The notes beneath the pieces are model-generated. The model did not search any database. It was not told where the DNA came from and was given only the letters and a program-made list of their open reading frames with translations. The translations under genes were made by a program, and so were the position numbers. Below, one piece after another: positions 42,805 through 50,333 of a stretch of 64,000 nt of DNA (positions are counted from its first letter, which is position 1; each line of letters begins with the position of its first letter). This DNA is from CAYQLT01 sp964418425 (GTDB lineage: Bacteria > Bacillota > Limnochordia > Limnochordales > Geochordaceae): NCBI GenBank assembly GCA_964418425.1, contig CAYQLT010000012.1, positions 1-64,000 on the forward strand. The letters are read 5' to 3'.

Positions 42805-42978
42805 GCCGCCGTCCCCCGCTTCCCGTGGCCAAGCCGCAGGCTTCTCAGCAGGCCTCCTGCTGCTTCGAGGCAGGCATGGATTCCCCTTCTCTGCGCTGCA
42901 ATGACCCGCTGGGGGCCGGGGCGAACCGCCCGGGAGCGGCCCGCTGGCCGCACTGCCGGTCCTGGACAAATGCCATGA

Positions 42979-43007
42979 TTGTGCTATCGGTAACATTCCT
43001 GTAACAT
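42979..43007 (+). promoter_or_regulatory. Sigma-A promoter for the LacI-family gene
   Basis: TTGTGC (42979-42984), a 17-base spacer, TAACAT (43002-43007). Two direct GTAACAT repeats (11 bases apart, 42990-43007) overlap the -10 end and could bind a regulator. The leader to the ATG at 43186 is 170 bases and includes the hairpin below; otherwise nothing is recognised in the gap from 42845. Confidence 0.6.
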
Positions 43008-43040
43008 GAACCGGGTAGATCGTAAGCGTGAAACCGAACT

Positions 43041-43064
43041 CCCCGCCGGTGCAGCAAGGCGGGG
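43041..43064 (+). terminator. Leader hairpin, attenuator-like
   Basis: CCCCGCC (43041-43047) pairs with GGCGGGG (43058-43064) across a 10-base loop, followed by ATATTT. It lies between the promoter and the LacI gene. The U tract is short, so it may be a weak attenuator or a structural stabiliser. Confidence 0.35.
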
Positions 43065-43185
43065 ATATTTGAGCGCCCGTGCGGGACATAAATCGGCCCG
43101 GCGGGACGAAAACCGTTGTAAGGGGCAGGTCGGCCGTCTCATCGGCCAGCACGGTTCTGCGCAGAGGGAAAGGTGAGGGATCACC

Positions 43186-44325
43186 ATGCCGAGGCGGAAA
43201 AAGGATGCACAGCCGGTTGCCAGGCCTCACGTCACCCTGGACGAGGTGGCCAGGGCGGCCGGGGTCTCGAAGGCGACCGTCTCTCGGGTCATCAACGGCA
43301 AGTCGTGCGTGCGACCGCACGTGCGGGAGCGGGTTCTCAAGGCCATCAAGAAGATGAACTACCACCCCAACGGGGTGGCGAGGGCGCTGGCTACCCAGAG
43401 GACCGGCCAGGTGGCCCTGCTGCTGGCGCTTCCCTCGTCCATGCCGGGGTACGGGCTGGGTCTCATCCAGGGCATCGAGGCCGTGTTGCGCCGCGAGCAG
43501 CTGCACCTGGTTCTGCACGTGATGGATGCCCAGGTGGCCCAGTGGGATCCGCCGCTGAGCGTCGCCCATCGCCAGGTAGACGGCCTCATCGTGGGCGGCA
43601 ATCTCTCGGGAGCCCGCTGGCTGCGGGAGCTGGCCGGCGATTCGCTTCCCGTGGTGGTGCTGGGTGACGAGATCCCCGCCGGGGTGGAGCTGAGCGGCGT
43701 GGCCATCGACTGGCTGACGCCCTCCACCCAGGTGGTCAGCCGGCTGCTTGCCCACGGCCACCGCCGGATCGGCGCCATCATCCCCGGAGGCCGGTGGGGA
43801 GAGCAGGTTCGGGCAGGCTTCGAGAGGGCGCTGTCGGCTGCGGGCGTGGAGCTGAGCGCCAGCCTCATCGTTCAGGTGGACCCGGTCGAGCTCCGCAACG
43901 GAGCCGCGCACCCGGCCGGGTACCGGGCCTTCCAGCAGCTTTTGGGCGGATCGGCCGCAACAGACGGGCGGCAGCGCTCCGCGGCGGCCGGCCAGCCCCC
44001 ATCGGCCGTCTACGTGGCCCACGAGGCGCTGGTGCCCGGGGTGCTGCACGCGATGAAGGAGATGGGCATCTCGGCTCCCCGGGACGTCGCCCTGGTCGTG
44101 TGGGGCCACGGTTCCGCCGCCGAACAGGCGATGGGGCTCACCGCGGTCACCGTCAACCGAGAGCAGATGGGTCGCATGGCCGGCCTGATGCTGCTGGACC
44201 TGCTGCGGGAGCGCCAGCGCCAGCCGGTTCAGCTCACGCTGTCGCCGACACTGGTGGTTCGGGACAGCTGCGGCACGCAGCTGGATCGGCCCGGAGCCCA
44301 TCCGGCGGCGGTTGTCCGAGCCTGA
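43186..44325 (+). CDS. LacI-family transcriptional regulator
   Basis: A 379-residue repressor. The N-terminal helix-turn-helix VTLDEVARAAGVSKATVSRVING (residues 16-38, shown here by ends) and hinge NYHPNGVARALATQRTG are classical. The C-terminal half is a periplasmic-binding-protein fold (PSSMPGYGLGLIQGIEAVL onward). A low-complexity insert (about 263-275) interrupts the core. No transport or catabolic genes adjoin it, so the regulon is elsewhere or it is autoregulated. ATG follows GAAAGGTGAGG. Confidence 0.9.
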   Translation: MPRRKKDAQPVARPHVTLDEVARAAGVSKATVSRVINGKSCVRPHVRERVLKAIKKMNYHPNGVARALATQRTGQVALLLALPSSMPGYGLGLIQGIEAVLRREQLHLVLHVMDAQVAQWDPPLSVAHRQVDGLIVGGNLSGARWLRELAGDSLPVVVLGDEIPAGVELSGVAIDWLTPSTQVVSRLLAHGHRRIGAIIPGGRWGEQVRAGFERALSAAGVELSASLIVQVDPVELRNGAAHPAGYRAFQQLLGGSAATDGRQRSAAAGQPPSAVYVAHEALVPGVLHAMKEMGISAPRDVALVVWGHGSAAEQAMGLTAVTVNREQMGRMAGLMLLDLLRERQRQPVQLTLSPTLVVRDSCGTQLDRPGAHPAAVVRA

Positions 44326-44360
44326 GGCTTCGGGCCCGGCTCTGAGAGGCCGGGGCGAGC

Positions 44361-44448
44361 GCGACAGCCGCACGCTGCCGGACGCCGAGGCTTGCGAGGC
44401 TGTCGCCTGAAGGGTGCCGGTGCGGCCGGCAGCGGGCCGCACCGGCAC
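44361..44448. repeat. Two consecutive inverted repeats after the LacI gene
   Basis: First dyad GCGACAGCC (44361-44369) with GGCTGTCGC (44398-44406). Second, perfect 14-bp arms 44414-44427 and 44435-44448 with a 7-base loop. The second is stable enough to be a terminator stem but has no U tract; Rho-dependent or structural use is possible. They occupy the start of a 498-bp gap (44326-44823) that otherwise holds the doubtful small ORF below. Confidence 0.65.
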
Positions 44449-44476
44449 CGGCTGTCGGGAAAGGCGAGCGGGCTCC

Positions 44477-44677
44477 TTAGGACGCCGGGGTCTCCCGGCG
44501 GCGGCGTGCAAAGGCCGCAAAGCGCCGGGCCTCTTCGGCGCCGTCCGGCAGGGGTTCCCGCCCGACGGCTGGCGACGGCGGTCCCCCGACTTCCTGCCCG
44601 AACTCGAAGGCAAAGTTCGCCTTTCGGGGCTCGAGCCGAACCTCGGGGAAGGACCGCCGACCCGGTGGTTGGGTCAC
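44477..44677 (-). CDS. Small hypothetical protein (66 residues)
   Basis: A short open frame with GTG start and AAGGCAGG just upstream. It is hydrophilic, with EVRLEPRKANFAFEFGQEV in the middle and an Ala/Arg-rich tail (EARRFAAFARRRRE). No family is recognised. It is kept because it lies in a large gap and its composition is not the Gly/Pro/Arg noise of most shadow frames here. It may still be spurious. Confidence 0.3.
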   Translation of the reverse strand: MTQPPGRRSFPEVRLEPRKANFAFEFGQEVGGPPSPAVGREPLPDGAEEARRFAAFARRRRETPAS

Positions 44678-44823
44678 GACCTGCCTTGCCCCCCTTTCGG
44701 CGGGCGCCCTCGGGGCACCCTTTTTCGAGGATCACCGGCGGCGGGGCTTGCCATGGCGGACGTTGCAGGCGGCGGAGGGAGCGCCTGACGCAGATGGAAT
44801 CCTAGGCACGGGGGTGGGGAGGC

Positions 44824-46263
44824 TTGAGCCGGATCCGTTTCGGAACCGATGGCTGGCGGGGCATCATCGCCGACGACTTCACCTTTGGCAACGTGCGGGC
44901 CGTCGCGCAGGCCATCGCCAACTACCTGCACGACCGAGGCCTATCCCGGCGGGAAGTGCTGGTGGGTTACGACACCCGCTTCCTGGCCGACCGCTTTGCG
45001 CGGGCGGTGGCGGAGGTTCTGGCGGGCAACGGCCTGGCCGTGGGGCTGTCCGAGTCCGACGTGCCGACGCCGGCCCTGGCATTTGCCGTGCTGCACCGCC
45101 GGGCTGCCGGCGCGGTGATGCTGACGGCCAGCCACAACCCCCCCGAGTACCTGGGGCTGAAGTTCATCCCGGAGTACGGCGGCCCTGCCCTCTCGGACGT
45201 GACGGGCGCCATCGAGGCCCAGATCCAGGACGTTTTGCAGTCCCAGCGCCACGGCCACCTGGCCGTCCGTTCCATCCCCCTCGATCAGGCCCGCCGGCAG
45301 GGGCTGGTGAGCCCGGTGGACGTCCGGATGGAGTACGTCGGGCATCTGGTGGCGGTGGTGCAGGGCGCGGGCCACGGACGGCGGGGAGCCGAGGTGGTCT
45401 ACGATGCCATGCACGGGGCGGGAAGGGGCTACGCGCCCGAGGGCCTGGAGGCGCTGCGCCTCAAGGTCCATCCCCTGCGAACCGAGCGAGATCCCCTCTT
45501 CGGCGGCTCGGCCCCGGAACCCACCGTCGCTCACCTTCAGGGCCTGGCCGAGGCCGTCATCCGCCGACCGGGAACCCTTGGGCTGGCCACCGACGGCGAC
45601 GCGGACCGTTTCGGCGTGGTGGACACCCAGGGCACGTTCCTGTCACCCAACCAGGTGCTGGCCATCGTCGCCGACCACTTGCTGCGGGAGCGTGGCATGC
45701 GGGGTGCCATCGTGCGTACGGTGGCCACGACCCACCTTCTGGACCGCCTGGCGGCGGAGTTCGGGGTACCCCTGCGGGAGACCCCGGTCGGCTTCAAGCA
45801 CGTGGGCGCGGTGATGCGCCGGGAGCCGGTGGTGCTCGGCGGCGAGGAAAGCGGCGGGCTTTCCATCGCAGGGCACATCCCGGAGAAAGATGGCATCCTG
45901 GCGGTGATGCTGGCGGCGCAGGTCTGGGTGGGGTCCGGCCGGCCGCTTCTGGCGGTGCTGGAGGAGATCCAGCGGAGGGTCGGGCCGCTTTTCAGCCGGC
46001 GCATCGACGTGCCGGTGGCCGATGGCACGGGCGCACGCCGGCTGGAGCGCCTGGCAGCAAACCCCCCGGAGCGCTGTGGGGGGCGTCCGGTGGAACGGGT
46101 CCAGACGCTGGACGGGGTGAAGGTGATCCTGGACGACGGGAGCTGGTGGCTGATGCGGGCCTCCGGCACGGAACCCCTGATCCGGATCTACCTGGAGGCG
46201 CCGACGGCAGAGCAGCTGGACCGGCTCGAGCAGGAAACCCGGGCCATTCTGGAGCTTTTGTAG
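44824..46263 (+). CDS. Alpha-D-phosphohexomutase (phosphoglucomutase/phosphomannomutase type)
   Basis: A 479-residue four-domain mutase that moves phosphate between C1 and C6 of hexoses. Active-site motifs: IRFGTDGWRGI at the N terminus, phosphoserine loop LTASHNPPEY, metal loop TDGDADRFG, sugar-binding GGEESGG and phosphate-binding RASGTEPLIRIY. TTG at 44824 is the only start possible, because an in-frame TAG lies 21 bases upstream. Its ribosome site GGGGTGGGGAGG is very close. It could be phosphoglucomutase, phosphomannomutase or GlmM-like; the motif spacing favours the phosphoglucomutase/phosphomannomutase group. Confidence 0.88.
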   Translation: MSRIRFGTDGWRGIIADDFTFGNVRAVAQAIANYLHDRGLSRREVLVGYDTRFLADRFARAVAEVLAGNGLAVGLSESDVPTPALAFAVLHRRAAGAVMLTASHNPPEYLGLKFIPEYGGPALSDVTGAIEAQIQDVLQSQRHGHLAVRSIPLDQARRQGLVSPVDVRMEYVGHLVAVVQGAGHGRRGAEVVYDAMHGAGRGYAPEGLEALRLKVHPLRTERDPLFGGSAPEPTVAHLQGLAEAVIRRPGTLGLATDGDADRFGVVDTQGTFLSPNQVLAIVADHLLRERGMRGAIVRTVATTHLLDRLAAEFGVPLRETPVGFKHVGAVMRREPVVLGGEESGGLSIAGHIPEKDGILAVMLAAQVWVGSGRPLLAVLEEIQRRVGPLFSRRIDVPVADGTGARRLERLAANPPERCGGRPVERVQTLDGVKVILDDGSWWLMRASGTEPLIRIYLEAPTAEQLDRLEQETRAILELL

Positions 46264-46296
46264 CCGCCCCCGGCCGGGTGGCTCGAGCCACGGGCC

Positions 46297-46773
46297 GTGC
46301 TGCGGATCTGGCTGGTAGCCGTCGGACGGGTGCGCCAGGGTGGGCTTTCGGCCGCCGCCGAGGAATACCGCCGACGTCTGGCCAGGATGGGCGGGGTCGA
46401 CCTCAAGGTGGTCGAGGTTCGGGAAGGGGCGGGAGCGAGCCGGGACGCCCGCCGGGCGATGCACGAGGAGGGCCGGCGGCTTCTGTCCGTGGAGGTGCCG
46501 GCCGGGACGGTGCGGGTGGCGCTCTCGGTGGACGGGGAGATGTGGTCCACCCGGCGGTTTGCCGAATGGCTCGGGCGGCAGGCGGAGGCCGATACCCCCG
46601 TCGCCTTCTATGTGGGAGGGGCCTGGGGCCTGTCGGAAGAGCTTGTGGCCAGCTGCCCGCTTCGGTTATCCCTCTCCCGGCTCACCCTGGCCCACGAGCT
46701 GTGTCGGGTGGTGCTTCTGGAACAGCTATACCGGGCCGCCACCCTCCTGCGTGGTGCCCCGTATCACAAATAG
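46297..46773 (+). CDS. rlmH: RlmH 23S rRNA pseudouridine-1915 N3-methyltransferase
   Basis: A 158-residue SPOUT methyltransferase that modifies helix 69 of 23S rRNA in the 70S ribosome. The knot region is clear: FYVGGAWGLSEEL (family IGGxxG) and the terminal HELCRVVLLEQLYRAATLLRG with the invariant PYHK end. GTG at 46297 is 33 bases after the mutase. Confidence 0.93.
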   Translation: MLRIWLVAVGRVRQGGLSAAAEEYRRRLARMGGVDLKVVEVREGAGASRDARRAMHEEGRRLLSVEVPAGTVRVALSVDGEMWSTRRFAEWLGRQAEADTPVAFYVGGAWGLSEELVASCPLRLSLSRLTLAHELCRVVLLEQLYRAATLLRGAPYHK

Positions 46774-46796
46774 GCGCAAAGCTTGACGTCATCGCA

Positions 46797-46826
46797 TTGA
46801 TTGCGGGTACAGGCGGACGTTATAAT
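46797..46826 (+). promoter_or_regulatory. Sigma-A promoter for rex
   Basis: TTGATT (46797-46802), an 18-base spacer, perfect TATAAT (46821-46826). It drives the rex-ubiE-prenyl synthase run. No full Rex operator (TTGTGA-N6-TCACAA) overlaps it; only a half-like ATCACAAA occurs at 46762-46769. Confidence 0.75.
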
Positions 46827-46887
46827 GGGCCCGCAACCACGGGGCGTCTGGTCGCAAGCGCTGGATGCGAGTGGGGGGTGAGCGAAA

Positions 46888-47538
46888 ATGGTGACGATGC
46901 GCTGGAAGAAGATATCCGACGCGGTCGTGCGCCGGCTACCCCTCTACCTGCGGGTACTGGACGAGGTCTATCAAAACGGCGAGGTCAAGCTGATGTCCTC
47001 CCACGAACTCGGGGAGCGTGCAGGCGTCAGCCCGGCTCTGGTGCGCAAGGACCTGGCGTGGTTCGGAGAGTTCGGCAAGCAGGGAGTGGGCTACGAGGTA
47101 GGCTATCTGCGTTCCGAGCTCCGAAAGATCCTGAACCTGGATCAGGAGATCCGGGTCGGTCTCATCGGCTTTGGAAGCCTGGGGCACGCTCTGGTTCGCT
47201 ACAATCAGCAGCGCTATCGAGAGGATGCCCACTTCAACCTTCACATCGTGGCCATCTTCGACAACGATCCCGAGAAGGTGAACCGGCAATTCGAGGGGCT
47301 ATCGGTCTACCCGGTGGAGCAGCTGGGGGAGGTAACCCGCCGGGAAGGGTTGCAGATGGCCATCGTCACGGTGCCGGCATGGGCCGCGCAGCAGGTGGTC
47401 GACCGCTGCGTGGAGGCAGGCATCCGGGCCATCCTCAACTTCGCCCCGGCCAAGCTGGTGGTGCCGCCGGGGGTTCACCTGGCCAACGCCGACGTCAGCC
47501 TGGAGATGCAAAGGCTCGCCTATTACCTGGGCGAATAG
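46888..47538 (+). CDS. rex: Redox-sensing transcriptional repressor Rex
   Basis: A 216-residue Rex. The winged helix (residues 8-75: ISDAVVRRLPLYLRVLDEV, SSHELGERAGVSPALVRKDL with the family FGEFGKQGVGY) binds operators. The Rossmann domain (85-205: VGLIGFGSLGHALVRY) binds NADH, which releases the protein from DNA. ATG follows GGGGGGTGAG. Upstream of menaquinone genes, consistent with redox control of respiration. Confidence 0.95.
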   Translation: MVTMRWKKISDAVVRRLPLYLRVLDEVYQNGEVKLMSSHELGERAGVSPALVRKDLAWFGEFGKQGVGYEVGYLRSELRKILNLDQEIRVGLIGFGSLGHALVRYNQQRYREDAHFNLHIVAIFDNDPEKVNRQFEGLSVYPVEQLGEVTRREGLQMAIVTVPAWAAQQVVDRCVEAGIRAILNFAPAKLVVPPGVHLANADVSLEMQRLAYYLGE

Positions 47539-47565
47539 GGCTCGCGGGCCTGAAGGGGTGCCATC

Positions 47566-48429
47566 GTGCCTGCCGATGCCAGCCGTTCGCCGGGCCTCCC
47601 GGATGTGGACGAGCTGGGGGTTCCGGTCGACCGCGCCGGACGTGAGGCGTACGTGCGGTCCATGTTTGATCGGATCGCGCACCGCTACGACCTGCTCAAC
47701 CGCCTGCTGAGCTTCGGGCAGGATGTGCTGTGGCGCAAGGCGGCCGCCCGCATGGCGGTGGTTCCCGGCGTCCACAGGGTGCTGGACGTGGCGGCGGGCA
47801 CCGGGGATCTGGCCCGCGAGGTGCTTCGCCGGCTCGGGCCGGGGGGGCATGTGGTGGCCGTTGACTTCGCCCCGCGGATGATGAGGCTGGCCCGCTGCAA
47901 GCTGGAGGCGGCAGGGGCGGGGCGGGCGCGGGTGGTCGGCGCCAACGCGCTGGCGCTGCCGTTTCGGGACAAGAGCTTCGACGCCAGCGTGATGGGGTTT
48001 GCGGCGCGAAACGTGGCCGATCTGCGCGCCTGCTTTCAGGAGATGGGCCGGGTGGTGCGCCCCGGGGGCCGGGTCGTCTGCCTGGAGCTGTCCCATCCGG
48101 TAGGCCGGATGTGGGGCCGGCTGTACCGGTGGTACTTTTACCGGGTGGTGCCCCTGGTGGGAGGCCTGGTCCTCGGCCGTCGGGGGCCGTACGACTACCT
48201 GCCCCGCTCGCTCACCTCGTTTCCAACCCAGCAGGTCCTGGCTCGGGTCATGGAGGAGGCGGGGCTGTGTGACGTAAGGTATGTGAACTTGCTGAGGGGC
48301 GTCGCGGCGCTGCATGTGGGACAGGTTCCGGCCCACCCGGGAAGCGGGACAGCCCCGGCTGCCGGGAGCCAGCAGGCGGCTTGCCCGGAGGTTGCCTGCG
48401 TCGAGGGGAGCGTAGCCCGGCGACGGTGA
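47566..48429 (+). CDS. menG: Demethylmenaquinone methyltransferase
   Basis: A 287-residue UbiE/MenG enzyme, which makes menaquinone from its demethyl precursor with SAM. Signatures: MFDRIAHRYDLLNRLLSFGQD, LDVAAGTGDLA (motif I), FDASVMGFAARNVAD and LPRSLTSFPTQQVLARVMEEAG. The last 40 residues extend past the family end and are Pro/Ala-rich. GTG at 47566 with AAGGGGTG upstream; the stop overlaps the prenyl synthase start. Confidence 0.92.
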   Translation: MPADASRSPGLPDVDELGVPVDRAGREAYVRSMFDRIAHRYDLLNRLLSFGQDVLWRKAAARMAVVPGVHRVLDVAAGTGDLAREVLRRLGPGGHVVAVDFAPRMMRLARCKLEAAGAGRARVVGANALALPFRDKSFDASVMGFAARNVADLRACFQEMGRVVRPGGRVVCLELSHPVGRMWGRLYRWYFYRVVPLVGGLVLGRRGPYDYLPRSLTSFPTQQVLARVMEEAGLCDVRYVNLLRGVAALHVGQVPAHPGSGTAPAAGSQQAACPEVACVEGSVARRR

Positions 48430-49397
48430 ACGTCATCGGCCGTGTTCGGGAATTGCTGGGAGAAGAGCTTGACCGGGTCGAGCGGCTGCTGGAGGAGGTG
48501 CTCAGCGCCACCGAGGGTCTCGGCAGCCAGACGTCGGTGCACCTCCTGAAGGCGGGGGGCAAGCGGATCCGCCCCGTGGTCACCCTTTTGGCGGGACGGG
48601 TGTTTGAGGCTCCCGTTCAACGGCTGGTGCCCATCGCGGCGGCGGCAGAGATGATCCACATGGCCACGCTGGTGCACGACGACGTCATCGACCGGGCCGA
48701 GACCCGCCGGGGACGCCCGACGGTCAACGCCATCTGGGGCAACTACTCCGCGGTGCTGACCGGTGACTTCATGCTCGCGCGGGCGATGAGTCTCATCGTC
48801 GATCAAGAGCACCCCCGGGTCCTCAAGGTCATGTCCGACATGATCTACGAGATGTGCGAGGGCGAGATCGCCCAGCACGAGGCCAAGGGACGCCTGGACC
48901 AGACCCAGCAGGAGTACTTCCGGCGAATCGGCAAGAAAACCGCCCGCTTTTTCCAGGCCTGCTGCGAGAGCGGGGCGCTTTTGGGAAGGGCCGAGCCCCA
49001 TCACGTGGAAGCCATCGGCCGGTTCGGGTACCTGCTGGGCATGGCCTTCCAGGTGGTGGACGACCTGCTGGACGTGGCCGGTGACGAGGCGGTGATGGGC
49101 AAGCCGGCCGGTTCGGATCTGGCCGACGGCGTCCTCACTCTGCCGGTTCTGTACCTGCTGGAAGACCGCCGCTACCGCTCACGGGTGGAAGCCCTGCTCT
49201 CCCGCATACCACCCGAGCCCGCCGCGGTGGAGCGCATCCTGCAGCTGGTCCGCGAGAACGGGGCCTTGCGGTATACTGAAGCCGTGGCAAGGCGCCTGGC
49301 TCAGGAGGCCCTGGACGCCCTCCAGGCGGTGCCACGGGGTCCGGCGACGGCCCTTCTGGAGGCCATCACCGCGGGACTGGTGAACCGGACCCGCTGA
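48426..49397 (+). CDS. Trans-polyprenyl diphosphate synthase (heptaprenyl type)
   Basis: A 323-residue all-trans prenyl synthase that builds the menaquinone side chain. The two Asp-rich motifs are VHDDVIDRAETRRG and FQVVDDLLDV; GGKRIRP binds the homoallylic diphosphate. The region before the first motif (MIHMATLVHDD) suggests a long-chain product, but length cannot be fixed from sequence. GTG overlaps the menG stop (GTGA). With menG it forms a menaquinone unit; the heptaprenyl subunit I partner is not here, so it may be a homodimeric type. Confidence 0.9.
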   Translation: MNVIGRVRELLGEELDRVERLLEEVLSATEGLGSQTSVHLLKAGGKRIRPVVTLLAGRVFEAPVQRLVPIAAAAEMIHMATLVHDDVIDRAETRRGRPTVNAIWGNYSAVLTGDFMLARAMSLIVDQEHPRVLKVMSDMIYEMCEGEIAQHEAKGRLDQTQQEYFRRIGKKTARFFQACCESGALLGRAEPHHVEAIGRFGYLLGMAFQVVDDLLDVAGDEAVMGKPAGSDLADGVLTLPVLYLLEDRRYRSRVEALLSRIPPEPAAVERILQLVRENGALRYTEAVARRLAQEALDALQAVPRGPATALLEAITAGLVNRTR

Positions 49398-49511
49398 GCC
49401 ACGGAGCAGGGCGCCGGGCGCCACGGGGGAGGGGGCCGTACGGAGCTGGACCCGGGGGGTGCGAGCCGACCGGCGGCGCAGGCGTCCTCGCCACGGGCCA
49501 TCCGGGCGGGG

Positions 49512-49997
49512 GTGTTGACCGTCAGCGACGGCGTCTTTTCGGGGCTGCGTCCCGACACGAGCGGGCGGCTCTTGCGGAGCCTTTTGGAGGGAATCGGGGC
49601 GCGGGTGGAGCTGGACCGGGTCGTGCCGGACGAGCGGGCGCGCATTGAAGCGGTCCTGATGGAGGCCTGCGACGAGTTGGGTCTGGACCTGGTGATGAGC
49701 ACGGGAGGCACCGGGTTCGGGCCCCGGGATGTGACGCCCGAAGCAACCCTGGCGGTGGTGCAGCGCCTGGCGCCGGGGCTGGCCGAAGCGATGCGCTTGG
49801 CCGGCCTCAAGCAAACCCGGGCCGCCATGCTGTCGCGGGCGGTGGCCGGGATTCGCGGGCGTACCCTCATCGTAAACCTGCCCGGGAGCCCCCGGGGCGT
49901 GCAGGAGAGCTTCGAAGCCATCGCCGACCAGCTCCCGCACGCCGTGGCGCTTCTGAGGGGGGAGTTTGGGCTTCACGAACCGGCCGGCAGGGCCTGA
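49512..49997 (+). CDS. mogA: MogA/MoaB-type molybdopterin adenylyltransferase
   Basis: A protein of about 161 residues of the MoCF_biosynth fold, which adenylates or inserts metal into molybdopterin. Motifs: LTVSDGVFSGLRPDTSG (the loop binding the pterin), VMSTGGTGFGPRDVTPEA, and NLPGSPRGVQESFEAI. The first strand (RAGVLTVSD) begins upstream of the earliest ATG/GTG/TTG in frame: GTG at 49512 would lose its first residues. A non-standard start upstream (a CTG lies at 49446) is possible. No other Mo-cofactor gene is nearby. Confidence 0.85.
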   Translation: MLTVSDGVFSGLRPDTSGRLLRSLLEGIGARVELDRVVPDERARIEAVLMEACDELGLDLVMSTGGTGFGPRDVTPEATLAVVQRLAPGLAEAMRLAGLKQTRAAMLSRAVAGIRGRTLIVNLPGSPRGVQESFEAIADQLPHAVALLRGEFGLHEPAGRA

Positions 49998-50016
49998 GGG
50001 CCCTGGGGCCGAGACG

Positions 50017-50044
50017 GGGTTAACCGGTATCGCCCGGTTAACCC
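50017..50044. repeat. 11-bp inverted repeat before tatA
   Basis: GGGTTAACCGG (50017-50027) and CCGGTTAACCC (50034-50044), perfect arms with a 6-base loop, 19 bases before the tatA start. It contains two GTTAAC sites, AT-rich for this genome. It could be an operator, a protein-binding site or a mogA terminator stem; no U tract follows. Confidence 0.75.
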
Positions 50045-50063
50045 GGACGGGAGATGGCAGGAC

Positions 50064-50333
50064 ATGTTCAACGTGGGGCCGGGCGAGCTGATCGTGGTGC
50101 TGCTGTTGGCTCTCATCATCTTCGGGCCGGGCAAGTTGCCCGATGTGGGCAGGGCTTTGGGTCGCACCATCAACGAGTTCAAGCGAGCCACGCGGCAGGT
50201 GCAGGAGGATCTCACCAGCGAGGCGCCGCCTCGGCCAGCGCAACCGCCGGCTCAGGATGCCGCATCGTCGGGCGCTCCCCGGGCAGCCGGGGCAGGGCCG
50301 GGTAGCGGAGGGGAAGGCAGCCGTCTCGGTTGA
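50064..50333 (+). CDS. tatA: Twin-arginine translocase subunit TatA
   Basis: An 89-residue TatA/E: one N-terminal helix (GELIVVLLLALIIFGPGKLP, ending with the FGPGKLP hinge) and an amphipathic helix (DVGRALGRTINEFKRATRQ). A Pro/Ala-rich tail follows. It forms the protein-conducting pore for folded substrates. ATG has GGAGATGGCAGG upstream; the stop overlaps a TTG start of tatC. Confidence 0.93.
   Translation: MFNVGPGELIVVLLLALIIFGPGKLPDVGRALGRTINEFKRATRQVQEDLTSEAPPRPAQPPAQDAASSGAPRAAGAGPGSGGEGSRLG

Noticed and set aside
46762..46826. A Rex autoregulatory operator in the rex promoter
   Set aside because: Only a half-site-like ATCACAAA is seen; the full inverted TTGTGA/TCACAA pair is missing.
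44748..47645. A 965-residue open frame spanning the phosphohexomutase, RlmH and Rex genes
   Set aside because: It is a shadow in another frame: Gly/Arg/Pro-rich, without motifs, and overlapped by three well-supported genes.
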